Shown here piece after piece: positions 1-9,920 of a stretch of 13,073 nt of DNA. The stretch comes from Dictyocoela muelleri (lineage: Eukaryota; Microsporidia). Each line of letters starts with the position of its first letter. Positions within the stretch are counted from its first letter, which is position 1. The stretch is taken from positions 1 through 13,073 of the forward strand of contig SDVU01000472.1 of NCBI GenBank assembly GCA_016256075.1, in the 5' to 3' direction. Below the pieces are notes generated by a model, which saw only the letters and a program-made list of their open reading frames with translations, was not told where the DNA came from and made no database searches. The translations under genes and the position numbers were made by a program.

Positions 1-105
1 CGCTGTTTGCCCACCCATGGGATATACAAATCAAAATTTGCTTGGCGGGCCAGACAAAAATGCTCGGCGGGCCAGATTTGGCCAGCGGGCCGACATTTGC
101 ACATA
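1..105. mobile_element. possible hAT-type transposon terminus (partial)
   Basis: The first bases read CGCTGTTTGCCCACCCATGG, and the GC-rich motif GGCGGGCCAGA or a close variant recurs three times (about 44-54, 66-76 and 84-93). That stands out sharply from the surrounding AT-rich DNA. Terminal sequences of the type CAG-GTTTGCCCACCC followed by GGCGGGCC repeats are known from several metazoan hAT families, so I infer that this is one end of such an element cut by the window edge. No transposase reading frame accompanies it, and the opposite terminus and target duplication are not visible. It could instead be an unrelated GC-rich repeat. Confidence 0.35.
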
Positions 106-719
106 TATGTTTTAAACAATAAATAAAATTACAAATGACACACCCATGTCATTTAAGAATAATAAAAGTAATTTTGATAAATCTTTAAAATCTGTTCAAT
201 CTAAATATAAAGCTGACCATGACAAAAACATTACTAAAAACTAATATGGTTCAATTAAATACATTTTCATTTTATCAATGAATCAGCAGGACACTGTAGA
301 TTATAGCTTTCAATTTACTAATTATATCTAATTTCATTGCTAAGATTCATCTACACACCTAGGAGAATACTTCCTTCTAGATTTGCATATTAGACGTAGT
401 CTTAATCTGCTATACTACACTAAAAAAACTGTATTTAAATATATGGTTTTTTACTTGAAGAAGATAGAAGCCATTCCTTTTATTTATAAATTTACTTCAT
501 CTTTATTACACCTATGTAATTCTTATTTTATATTAAAGTGTTAATTATTGAGCTATCTGACACAAATTCATAACTATAAAGCATTTATTATTTTTCATAA
601 ATAAAAACATGACAGTGCTAGGTTTGTATTCTAATGTACATTAAGATTACAGCTTAGTGGGCTGTAGAAAATTTTTCATTGCCAAAGAGGGTGTTAGAAT
701 TATAAAGGTTGTGAACATC
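106..719. other. AT-rich stretch without recognisable content
   Basis: I see no sustained reading frame, RNA gene, tandem repeat or long inverted repeat here. The stretch separates the GC-rich motif at the window start from the minisatellite. It could be the interior of a non-autonomous hAT-like element or ordinary intergenic DNA. Confidence 0.5.
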
Positions 720-1503
720 AACCTTAATTTTATGATCCGAATTTTTACCTTTCCTTAACAAGTTCAAACCTTAATTTCATCTATCTTAAATTTAATTTAT
801 TCTTAATTCAATAAATCCTTAATTTTATCGATACTCAATTATATCTTAACTTATTTTCACCCATTTTTTATTTTCATCTATCCTTACAATCATCGATTTG
901 AAATTTCCATATAATCTGATTTCATATATGATCAAAACCACAAATCCATAATTTCAACAACCCCCATACATCTGACTTCAAAGCTTCAGTCTTTTCATCA
1001 AGACTTGTTTTAAAAAATCCTTAAATTTATAAATCCTAAATTTTATCAATCCTCAATTCTATCAATCATCAGCTTAATCAAACTTAGTTTAAAAAACTTA
1101 ATTTCACAATACACGATTTAATCAGACACCTATTTTATATAAAATTAAATCATCACTCCCTAATCTTACCAATAACGATGTCATTTATCCTTAATTTCCC
1201 TTAATTGAAATTATCTGCATTAAAATCTTTTATCCATGTTTTCTCAATCCTTCAGTTCTTCGTCATAAAAATCTGCAATCCTTGATTTTATCAAATTTCA
1301 ATTTCATCAATTATTAGTTTCTGCAATCCTTAATTTAATCAATTCTTAATTTCATCAAACCTTAGATTCATCAAACCTTAATTTCATCTATTAAAAATTA
1401 TTCGGATCTTATTTTTGCAATTAAAGATTTCATCAATCTTAATTTCATAAAACCTTAATTTATCTATCACTAAAATTATTAAATATACAATCAAGTAATC
1501 TTT
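720..1503. repeat. degenerate minisatellite, ~16-bp unit, left block
   Basis: Variants of CATCAAACCTTAATTT recur throughout, in clear tandem at about 1351-1390 and more loosely elsewhere, with units of about 16-18 bp. The plus strand is T/A/C-rich and G is rare, so the array has marked strand asymmetry. Copies are very divergent, with frequent length changes, which suggests an old array. No protein can be read through it. The array continues after the element at 1504-2265, so the two blocks were once joined. Confidence 0.7.
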
Positions 1504-2265
1504 AATGGCAGCTCGGGAAATGACGAAATCATTTTTTCGGGGGAGTGGGGGTAGGTTTGGCATTTTAGAAAAAATTCCATAATATTTTATATTAATTGTT
1601 AATAATTTGATATTAATAATATTTTTTTTTGATAAATTTCAAATATATTTATCATAAAATAAAATAAGCAAAACATTACAGATCCCTTAATTTGTAAACA
1701 TATTTATTTAATATATAGCTAAAAATCTTCAATAGAGTTATGTAAAACTCTAAATTTTATAATATTAACAAATTACTAAATATTTCACTATCAATTACCA
1801 CGTTTTTTTAAAAATTTCCAATTTCATATTTTTTATATTTGCGGTAACTTTTTCTTATTCTACATACATGAAATTATTGGCTTTGAGATAAAATTTCTTA
1901 CCTTGGCGTTGATTGTTTTAATCATTGTGGTTGATTTCACAGATATCTTTTATGTTAAACTATCAGATGTTACATTTTTGTAATAATATTTTTTTTTTAT
2001 CTCTGATAAAGCTTTATTAATCTTTAAAATTATAAATAAAATAAAATGATATATAACAATAATATCCTTTAATTTTTAATTTTTGCTATTTTTTATTAAT
2101 TTAAAATAAAGACAAAAAAATAAAAAATTTATTAAAAAAATTAATAGGAAATATTTTTAATATCGAATCATTAACAATTAATATCAAAGAATCACAGCAT
2201 TTTTTTTAGAAAAATGCTAACCCACCATTCCACAAAAGCCTTCGGCATTATTTCAAGTTGCCATT
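1504..2265. mobile_element. 762-bp non-autonomous element with ~125-bp terminal inverted repeats
   Basis: The left end (AATGGCAGCTCGGG, then GGGTAGGTTTGGCATTTT) matches the reverse complement of the right end (AATGGCAACTTG, then GGTGGGTTAGCATTTT). Similarity continues inward through a shared ATATTAATTGTTAAT block to about 1630 and 2150. The ~500-bp middle is AT-rich and has no coding potential that I can see. Minisatellite lies on both sides, so this is an insertion. I cannot assign a clean target duplication or a superfamily. Arm divergence of very roughly a quarter suggests that it is old. Confidence 0.65.
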
Positions 2266-3725
2266 TCTTCAATTATTGAATTAATCAAACCTTAATTTCA
2301 TTAATCTTAATTCCTCTAACCTTATCTAGCAATGTAGATTTCATCAACCCTTTAATTTAATGCAGCCTAAATTTCATCTATATTCAAAATTATAAAACAA
2401 AAATCTAAAAATTTTCAATTTCATAAACTTGCATCTCACCAATCCTTATTATCATCAATTCTAATCTATTCAACCTTTAATTTCTGCAATCCGCAATTTC
2501 ACTAAACATTAATTTCAGCAGTTTCTAATTTCATCAAACGTATTTATCAATTCACGATTTAATATATCATAAATTTCATCAAACCTTAATTTTTTCAATC
2601 CACAATTTCGTCAACCGTATTTTATCCACCAAAATTTTATAAAACGTTATTTTTTGCAATCCACGATTTCAGCAAATTGCGATTTTATAAATCCTTAAAA
2701 TCATTATATCTTAAAACAATAAACCTCAATTTATCAAATTTTTATTTCATCAAACTTTAATTTTTTCAAATGTTGTTTTTCTCGAAAATTTTTTATATCT
2801 ACACTGGCAAATCATCAAACCTTAATTTCATAAATCGGCAATTTCCGTATATCCCTTATTTCATCTGACATAACCATAGCAATCTTTGATTTCATATATA
2901 CTTAATTTCATATACTCTTAAAATCATCGAACCCCGATTTCATTAATCCGTAATTTCATCAATACCTAATTTGCCCATACCTTATTTTAGCAAATCAAGA
3001 TTAATCTAAACCCCAATTTCATATTTCATTAAAATCATCAAACCTTAAATTCAATAAACATTAATTTTATAAGACCCTAATTCCAATAACCTAATGCCAT
3101 CAAACCTTATTTCATCAAACCTCAATTCTTTAATTCGCAATTTACATGAGCCTGTTCTCATATACAATTAAAAACATTAATCTTAAATTTAAAAACCCAT
3201 AATTTCCTAACCCATTAATTTACAAGATCAAATATTTCATATATCCTTATAATAATCAAATCTTATTAGTTCAAATTTTAATTTCATCAAAACATTATTT
3301 CGGCAATCTCTAATTTTAATAAACCTTAATTTATTTTCTGAGTTTAAATATCTTAAAATCACCAAATCTTTTAATCATCAATCCACAATTTCATCAAACC
3401 CTATTTTATTAGCCCGAATTTATTCCAGCCTTAGTTTCACTAAATGTCAATTTTCGCGAACCTCAATTCATGTATTCTTAAATTGTCAACCCCTAAAAAT
3501 ATCAAACCCTTAAAATGTCAAACCCTTAAAATATCAATCTGAAATCAATCAATCTCTTATTTATTATAAGTTTAACTATCGCTATAATTGATTTCATATA
3601 TTTCTAGACCATCTATTCTTGAAATCAGTAAAACTTGATTTTATCAATCCGAAATTATGTCATACACTGGTTTCATTAAAGCATAATTATTTCAACTTAA
3701 ACTATAGCCATTTCTGATTACATAT
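2266..3725. repeat. degenerate minisatellite, ~16-bp unit, right block
   Basis: This continues the array interrupted at 1504-2265, with the same AATTTCATCAAACCTTAATTT-like units on the same strand and the same scarcity of G. Local short repeats such as the AAACCCTTAAAAT copies near 3505-3530 sit within it. The array stops at the start of the LTR at 3726. It does not reappear after the other LTR at 11307. Confidence 0.7.
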
Positions 3726-3838
3726 TGTGGTATAAACCACAACATTACTATAAATGACATATTAATTTATAATGATATATTAAATCATTAAATAATTAAT
3801 ATATCATTTTAGCTATATAAGAAGTATTGTTTTTAATA

Positions 3839-3865
3839 CAGTACAACCTCTCTAATTTGAACACC
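3839..3865 (+). repeat. Tigger left terminal inverted repeat
   Basis: It begins CAGTACAACCTCTC and ends TTTGAACACC. It matches the reverse complement of 5696-5722 with a few mismatches in the middle, and lies directly against the TA target copy at 3837-3838. Confidence 0.9.
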
Positions 3866-4121
3866 TAATTATCAATTTTTTTTAAAGTGTTCATATTGGT
3901 GAGTGTGAACACTGGTTCTGAAAACTATAAAAAATCGAAAAAAAATTAACAAATTAAAAAATACAGAAAGAATAATAAACCAATAAAAAAAATAGAAAAA
4001 AATATGAAGAAAAACAGAAACAATAATAAAATAACTATTTTATTAAATGTTTGAATGAAAAAAAAAACAGTTATTTTGGCAGGTCTCTCTTCCTTTTCTT
4101 CGCAAACCATTTCTTTCAATT

Positions 4122-5552
4122 TTAAAAATGTTCTACACCATCAGATTTATTTTCTTCAAACCAATATTGCAATTCATCTAGCATGCTCATTGCATCGAAA
4201 TTAGTTATTTTTCGAACTATTGGGTGATATTTTTCACAAATATCGTTGGATACTTTTTCATCTCTTCTGTATCATTCAAATTCTCAATAATAAATTTAAA
4301 ATCATTGTTAAAATCTTCTTGTGGGGCAAAACAGGGAATTCCAATTTCATTGAAATTAATATTAATCTTCAAACCAAGCAAATCATCAATCATTGAATGC
4401 CGAAGTGATTTTTCATAACATTTTACTATAGTTTCACAAGTTACACTATCACATGCTGCTTTTATAAAACACAATGCATCGTATATGGTCGTTTTCTTAA
4501 TAATTTGTGAATAATTCAAGTGTTTATAATCCAGATTAGCCAAATTAAATAATAGTCTATTTGATAAGATTTTATGTATTGGCATTTGAATGAATGTATA
4601 ATTCCCTGGTCACATGGTTGTATTTTAGAGGTCACATTTGGAGGAAAAAAGAATGTTTCTGTGTTACTATATTATGTGGCGATAGGGTGTATCGGTGCGT
4701 TGTCTAATGTGATAAGTATCTTTCTATTTTGGTATTTTATATCTTCATTTAATGTATATAACCATTCTTTGAATATTAATATAGTCATCCATGATTTTTT
4801 GTTGCTAAAATATTTATATTTAAAGCTTTAATATTCCTATCTTTGTTGAGCGAGGATTCATTGCTTTCCCTATAACTAAATGTTCCAACTTTTCACCCTT
4901 TAAGTTTACACAAAACAAAATTGTCAATCTTGCTTTTACCAATTTCTCACGTCCGAGTCATCTTTATTAAAAAAATTTGTTGTTTTTTGGTTCTGCCACC
5001 AAAATAACCTCGTTTCATCACAATTAAATACATTTTCGGGTGATATTCTGACAATTTATTTTTGTAGGAATTTTTAAAATTAAAAATTATATTATCATCT
5101 ACTAAACCTGATTCACCTGATATTTTCTTAAAAGACAAATTATTCATTTTTTAAATCTTTCTAACCATCCATTAGAGGCCTTAAAATTATTAATATTCAT
5201 CTGATTTGAAATATTCAATGCCATTTTTTTGATATTAATATTTTGAATAATCATGTTACGCTTTCTCAGGCTCTGTAACAAACAATATAAAATGTTATGA
5301 AAGTTTTTTGTTTTATATAACTCTCTTTTCCTTAATACAATAGATAAAACGTCTGTATTATCAGTGTTATAAATAAATTGATTGTTTTTAGAATGTTGTC
5401 GATGCTTCCTAACGAGATTTTAAAATGTTTAGCAATATTTATCCGGCTAACACTAGGATTTTGAAGTTTAAAGCTTATAATTGATTTTTGTAGTTGTATG
5501 CTAATGTCTTTATGTTTTTGAGCATTTCTATCTATGTTTTATTGTTCATATT
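4122..5552 (-). pseudogene. Tigger/pogo-type DDE transposase (broken)
   Basis: This is a transposase relic of about 475 codons, near the family's usual length. From the N-terminus it shows a Psq-like helix-turn-helix (VSRINIAKHFKISLGSIDNI, about 5395-5455) and a CENP-B-type DNA-binding domain ending ASNGWLERFKK (about 5150-5190). The first catalytic block follows, NCDETRLFW, with its Asp codon at 5017-5019. Then come VKARLTILFCVN and LVIGKAMNPR (about 4850-4950). The second block is LITLDNAPIHP (Asp codon 4702-4704) and the third is PPNVTSKIQPCDQG (Asp codon 4609-4611). The last two Asp codons are 31 codons apart in one frame, giving DD30D, as in pogo/Tigger. The C-terminal region at 4217-4585 includes YDALCFIKAACDSVTCETI, and the frame runs to a stop at 4122-4124. 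The reading frame is disrupted by several shifts and by an in-frame TAA between the second and third Asp, so the protein is not functional. Confidence 0.88.
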
Positions 5553-5695
5553 TAAGGGTTTATTTTCTGATTTTTATTAATACTTTAAGTTATAAAGTTA
5601 AAAAATAAAAAGTGTTCATGTTCAAGAAGAGAAGTATAATTTATTAATGAATTGTATTGTATTTTTTAAAAAAAGAATAATGTTCAAATTAGAAG

Positions 5696-5722
5696 GGTGT
5701 TCAAATTCGAGGGAGTGTACTG
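5696..5722 (-). repeat. Tigger right terminal inverted repeat
   Basis: Read on the minus strand it begins CAGTACACTCCCTCG and ends TTTGAACACC, the partner of 3839-3865. The TA at 5723-5724 follows directly, and LTR sequence resumes after it. Confidence 0.9.
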
Positions 5723-5899
5723 TAGTAGGGCAGGAGTTTTGAAGATAACAAAATAAATAGGATTAATACAAAATATTATTTTAATAACAATTTTAGTACT
5801 AAGGAGTACTCGGAGGGTTTAGGAAGCATTAATAACAAAAGTATCTTGGAATACCTTTTACAATATAATAAGATACCCCCGAGTTACGTCATTTTGAAT

Positions 5900-6716
5900 T
5901 CAAAGGCGGAAATTTTGATTGATAAAAATAAAAAAAAATCTGAAGTAAATAAAGAATAATTCGAAATTAAAGTTTTAATTGAAAATACTGATATTGAAAT
6001 TAAAAAAAAATGAATATATTGATGATTTAGAAAAAACAAATTTGAAAGAGTGGTTTGTTAATTTTGAAAATGTTTTATTAAAAAAAATTAAAGTGGAATG
6101 AATCAAAACAAATACTATCTCATGTTCTTCGTGACAATTCATTTAAAAAAGATGAATTTTTAAAAGATTCTTATGAAAAGACAAAAGAATATATGATGAA
6201 AATTAGTAGGCAGAATATTAGTTAGGTTGGAAAATTGCTGGAATTAGATAAAATTAAACAAAAAAAGTATCTGAAAATTCAAAATTATTTTGATGAAATC
6301 GGTTATTATATTGATTTATATTCAATTAATGAAAAAATTGGTAAAAAAGAAAAGGAAAGGCGATTTAATGATGCGTTCTTAATGGGGTTAGGACAATTTA
6401 CAGTATTTGAAATTTGCAAACAAAATTTAAATATTTTAAATGAAATTTTAAATTATTTAAAAAGATTAGAAGATATGATTTTTGCGAGAGTTGAAACTAA
6501 GGATAAAAATAATGAGCAGAAATTTTTTCATCAAAAGAGAGATAATTTTAAAAACAATAAATGGTGTATCTATCATAGAACGAAATCCTATTCAAATGAA
6601 CAATGTTATAAAAATCAAAGAAGTAGATTTAGAGAAAATACTGATTATAAAAATAAAAATGAATTTAAAAACAATGACAATTTTAAAAATAATGATAAAA
6701 AAATGACGTCTTAATA
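5900..6716 (+). pseudogene. retrotransposon Gag region (fossil)
   Basis: The region lies directly downstream of the 5' LTR and leader. A capsid-like stretch with WFVNFENVLL is visible near 6050-6080. A longer Lys/Asn-rich part at 6235-6714 carries a nucleocapsid-like zinc-knuckle relic (WCIYH...EQC, about 6560-6606) followed by a basic, asparagine-rich tail. Gag proteins of Ty3/gypsy elements form the virus-like particle and bind the element RNA. Identification rests on position, the knuckle and composition; overall similarity is weak, as is usual for Gag. The region is broken. Confidence 0.65.
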
Positions 6717-6754
6717 TTGAAAGAAAATAAATTAGAAGTAAAAAATCTTGAAGT

Positions 6755-6930
6755 TTGATAATGATCGATAATAAAGGGGTTAAGAGTACAATAGATACTG
6801 GTGCAACTAGGAATTATATAAAAAGGGAATTTGTTTCAACTTTAGGTCTTAAAATATATGACAATAAATTAAAAAAACCGATATTTGGTAACAATCAAGA
6901 GTCTATTACTAATAAAATATTGAATCCATA
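6755..6930 (+). pseudogene. retroviral-type aspartic protease region (fossil)
   Basis: The stretch around 6790-6830 reads IDTGATRNYIK. This is the DTGA(T/S) active-site signature of pepsin-like retroelement proteases, followed by a short hydrophobic segment with GLKIYD. The position between Gag and RT is as expected. The protease would process the polyprotein. The region is part of the broken copy. Confidence 0.65.
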
Positions 6931-7149
6931 ATAGAATTTGTGTCCTTTGATAAAAAATTTAATGTCAAATTTTTATTTTAGATGATTGTCTGATTGATAT
7001 AATTTTAGGAATTAAATTTTCTTTCAAATAAATGTATTTTGGATTTAGACAAGAAAAAATTAATGTTAAATGGTTTCATGGTAAAAATGATAGGATATGA
7101 ATATGAAGAAAATTTCTAAGAAGAATTTGATGAAATTTTAGCGGACAAA

Positions 7150-8010
7150 TTGAATATTGCTAAGGAAAATGTAAAATCTTTAGATTCAATAAAAGAAATT
7201 AGAGATTATATTTCTATAAACAACACATTTAAAAATTTCAATTATCCAAAAGTTGATATAAAAATATTTAATGAGACAAAAATAGTTCAAAAAATATCAT
7301 ATAAAATCCTCAAAAGTATAAAAGAAAGGCTGAAAATGAATTGAAAAGACTTGACGATAAGGGGAAAATTAAAAAATCTAATGGCTATTATAGTAGTTCT
7401 GGATTTTTTATCGAGAAGAAAAATAGAGATTTGAGACTTGTAGTAGATTATATAAAAATAAATGATTTTTTAATTGACGAGGTTTGTTCAATTCCTAATG
7501 TTTTTGAAAATATCAAAATGATTAAAGATTGTTTTTGGTTCTCTAGAATTGATTTAAAAAATGGCTTTAATCAAATCGTTTTAGATGAAAACTCTAGAGA
7601 AATAACTGGCTTTTATATTGCAAATAATTATTATCATTATAAAAGAATACCGTTTTGGAATTAAATCGGTGCACAAAATTTTTCAAAAAAACAAATTTGG
7701 AAAATAATTAAAGATATACCAAATGTATTTATTTACATTGAAGATATTATTATATATACAAAAACAAAAGAACCGCACGATAGATTTTTAAAATTGGTAC
7801 TTGATAGATTAAAACAGTATCATGTAAGAATAAATTTTGAAAAGACAGAATTTTTAAAAATGAAATGAAAATTTTAGGATATTTGGTCACAAAAAAAGGG
7901 ATACTTCCTGATAAACTTTACTTAGAAAATAAAATTTTCAATTAAGATATTAAAACAAAAAAAGATGTGCAGAAATTGATAAGTGTATTAGACTGGTAGC
8001 AATTTTTTCT
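7150..8010 (+). pseudogene. retrotransposon reverse transcriptase region (fossil)
   Basis: Several RT blocks of the Ty3/gypsy type are readable. SSSGFFIEKKNRDLRLVVDY (about 7395-7450) is the fingers region. FSRIDLKNGFNQI (about 7540-7575) contains the first catalytic Asp region. The palm catalytic region lies near 7725-7750, followed by HDRFLKLVLDRLKQYHVRIN (about 7778-7837). The ILGYLV block characteristic of gypsy-type RT is near 7873-7890. The enzyme copies element RNA to DNA. The region is broken. Confidence 0.85.
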
Positions 8011-8089
8011 CCTAATTTGAGTAATAGAATCCCTCTAATTACTGACCTTTGAAGAAATGATAATAAAGTAATAAAATGGAATAATAAGT

Positions 8090-8560
8090 TAGAAAAATTG
8101 GTGATTAGTTTAAAAAATGAAATAAATAAAAAATCATTGTATAAATATCCTGATTTTAATAAAAAATTTATGATTCAATGTGATGCTTCTGAACATGGAA
8201 TGGGCTCTATATTATTTCAGGAAAATGGTGTAATCAAACATTTTTCTAGAAAGTTCAAAATATCCGAGATGAATTATTCTAAAGTTGACAAAGAACTTTT
8301 CGCTATATTGAAATCACTGATATATTTTCGAGAAATTATACAAGGTAGTTTCATAGAAGTATATAGTAATAATAGAAACTGTTCATTTTTCGAAACATCA
8401 TCGAATAGAGCTGAAAATGTAAATTATTAATGAATGACTATAATTATGAATTAAAATTCATTGAAGGGAAAAACAACGTCATTGCTGATGAGCTTTCAAG
8501 ATATTTTTTAAGAAAAGAAATCAAAATGGAATCAATTGATTCATTTAATAAAAAAATAAA
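8090..8560 (+). pseudogene. retrotransposon RNase H region (fossil)
   Basis: KKFMIQCDASEHGMGSILFQ (about 8161-8220) is the typical gypsy RNase H start, with the catalytic Asp in CDAS. It is followed by HFSRKF and NYSKVDKELFAI (about 8239-8310). The downstream sequence near 8470-8510 reads GKNNVIADELSR, the conserved NVVADALSR-like end of the domain. It follows the RT region directly, as expected for this group. The region is broken. Confidence 0.85.
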
Positions 8561-8639
8561 AAAAATTTATTATGTGTGAAACAAAAAACTCCAAAATAAA
8601 TTTTATAAGATCAAAATCAAACAGTAATTATTAAATCAA

Positions 8640-9556
8640 AAAATATTCATGAGTTTTTAACATTTGTACATAAAACTAGCTGTCATTCTGGAATATCGGT
8701 CATGTACGGTAATTTGAGAAAATATTTTGAAATTAAGAATCTGATTCAGGAAATAAAAAACGTAGTTAAAAAATGTAAATGTTGTAACTTGTATAAAGAT
8801 AAAAAATATAGTCGTAAATGCTTTTCAAAAATTGAAAGTTCAACACCATTCGAGAAAATAAGCACAGACATTTATGGGCCATTTGAAATATCAAACTTTA
8901 AACATAATTTGTCAGTTTCGAAATTATATTATTTGACAATTACTGATATTTATAGTCGATTTACTCAAGTTTATCTCTTGAAAAAATTTAATAGAAATAA
9001 TTTGATAAAAAAAATTGAAATCTGGCTAAATGAATTTAAAAAACCAAAAACAATTATATCAGATAATTGTAAACAATATACATCTAAAATATTTGGTTTA
9101 TTTTTTAAAATTTAGAAATATAAAACATACATTAATACCATCATATTCACCATGGTCAAACGGAATATGTGAACGTATAAACAAAGCAATCACAGAAAGT
9201 CTCAGATTTAATCAAAACAGAAATTTAAAAAAAATATTAAGGGATATATTGTGTATAAAATAAATAATAATTACAACAGAAATTTAAGTGAATCATCTGC
9301 TTCAATTATTAAAGGTGTCGATTTTTATGGTCCTTTTAGAAATAAAAGAGTTATAAAACCCAAACCAATTATAAATGAAAATAATAAAAAATTAAAAGAA
9401 TTAAAAATATCACAAGCTGTTTATTTAAAAAACTTTAATGCGCAAAAATAGGAAAACAATATACAGGGCCACACAAAATCATTGAAATTGGAAAAAAATG
9501 TCACTGGGTAAATGGAAAAAATGAGAAACTGGTTCATTTTAAATCATTGAAATATT
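8640..9556 (+). pseudogene. retrotransposon integrase region (fossil)
   Basis: An HHCC zinc-binding region is present (TSCHSG near 8680 to CKCCNLYKD near 8776-8802). A DDE core follows: PFEKISTDIYGPFEI (about 8849-8893), LTITDIYSRFTQVY, then TIISDNCKQYTS (about 9050-9085). The third acidic region is SYSPWSNGICERINKAI (about 9141-9191). A C-terminal part near 9415-9550 resembles the chromatin/DNA-binding tail, including GPHKIIEIGKKCHWV. All are Ty3/gypsy-like. The coding region ends just before the polypurine tract. The region is broken. Confidence 0.85.
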
Positions 9557-9568
9557 GAGAGGGTAGAA
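9557..9568 (+). promoter_or_regulatory. polypurine tract
   Basis: GAGAGGGTAGAA is purine-rich apart from one T. It lies between the integrase end and TGTGG, the first bases of the 3' LTR, at 9569-9573. In this group the tract primes plus-strand DNA synthesis. Its placement shows that the 3' LTR originally began at 9569, before the foldback insertion. Confidence 0.7.
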
Positions 9569-9573
9569 TGTGG

Positions 9574-9878
9574 GGGTCTCCAACGACTTATCCGCGCCCT
9601 ATTTTTGAAGAAATCGTCATTTATAAGGGGAAATTAAATGATTCTTATTTGAAATAAGCGTAAAATCACGAGTTATCTTTAGATATAATAATAAAAAAAA
9701 ATTAGGTCTATATATGGTAATTTTAGTAAACTTCCATATATAGACCTAAAATTATTTTTATTATTATATCTGAAGATAACTCATGATTTTACGCTTATTT
9801 CAAAGTAGAATCATTCAATTTCCTTTTATGGATGACGTTTTTTTCAAAAATAGGGGGCGGCTAAGTCGTTGTAGAACC
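9574..9878. mobile_element. 305-bp foldback/MITE element with 8-bp target duplication
   Basis: Two arms of ~144 bp (9574-9717 and 9734-9878) are near-perfect inverted copies around a 16-base spacer. The termini are GG(G/T)TCT(C/A)CAACGACTTA. The direct repeats GAATGTGG at 9566-9573 and 9879-9886 flank it exactly. The GAA comes from the polypurine tract and TGTGG from the LTR start, so the second GAA can only be a target duplication. An 8-bp duplication with GG-starting termini fits Merlin-like or Mutator-like (8-9 bp) elements. No transposase is encoded, so the family cannot be fixed. A single strand would fold into a ~144-bp hairpin. Confidence 0.85.
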
Positions 9879-9920
9879 GAATGTGGTATAAACCACAACA
9901 TAACTATAAATGACATATTA
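9766..9920 (+). repeat. duplicated foldback-arm + LTR-start segment, copy 1
   Basis: It runs from ATATCTGAAGATAACTC in the right foldback arm, across GAATGTGG, into the first ~39 bases of the LTR. The same composite recurs at 10914-11069. The LTR portion is identical in both copies, whereas the arm portion differs at roughly a tenth of positions. Confidence 0.8.

Larger units (their letters stand above)
3839..5722 (-). mobile_element. Tigger/pogo-type DNA transposon, 1,884 bp
   Basis: This is a complete-looking but decayed element in the 5' LTR. It has 27-bp terminal inverted repeats, a TA on each side (3837-3838 and 5723-5724), and a minus-strand transposase relic filling most of the interior. 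The uninterrupted 3' LTR has a TA-bearing sequence at the matching position, so the TA duplication can be read directly. Target-site TA and CAGTA-type ends are hallmarks of the Tc1/mariner-IS630 group, and the protein motifs place it in the Tigger/pogo branch. Repeats of TTGAAC and GTGTTCA just inside both ends (3850-3920 and 5608-5705) are probably transposase-binding sites. Confidence 0.9.
3726..5891 (+). repeat. 5' LTR, split by a Tigger element
   Basis: The LTR comprises 3726-3838 plus 5725-5891, about 280 bp once the Tigger and one TA copy are excluded. It begins TGTGGTATAAACCACA, a perfect 6-bp inverted repeat around 4 bases, and ends in TTACGTCA, so it has the usual TG...CA ends. The match to 11031-11307 is close over the whole length. 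A further inverted repeat (TGATATATTAA with TTAATATATCA) lies near 3773-3807. Confidence 0.85.

Noticed and set aside
1500-1560. Polypurine tract or LTR boundary at the G-rich run GGGGGAGTGGGGG
   Set aside because: The G-rich run lies inside the left inverted arm of the 1504-2265 element, and no LTR or reverse transcriptase is next to it.
720-3725. CRISPR-like array
   Set aside because: Units are adjacent and highly degenerate, without uniform repeats and unique spacers, and the window is eukaryotic.
4574-4831. Plus-strand reading frame with a hydrophobic, membrane-like translation
   Set aside because: It is antisense to the catalytic region of the Tigger transposase, whose minus-strand motifs (LDNAPIHP, QPCDQG) explain the sequence.
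6482-6706. Second reading frame overlapping the Gag region
   Set aside because: A lysine/isoleucine-rich shadow of the AT-rich Gag frame, with no motif of its own.
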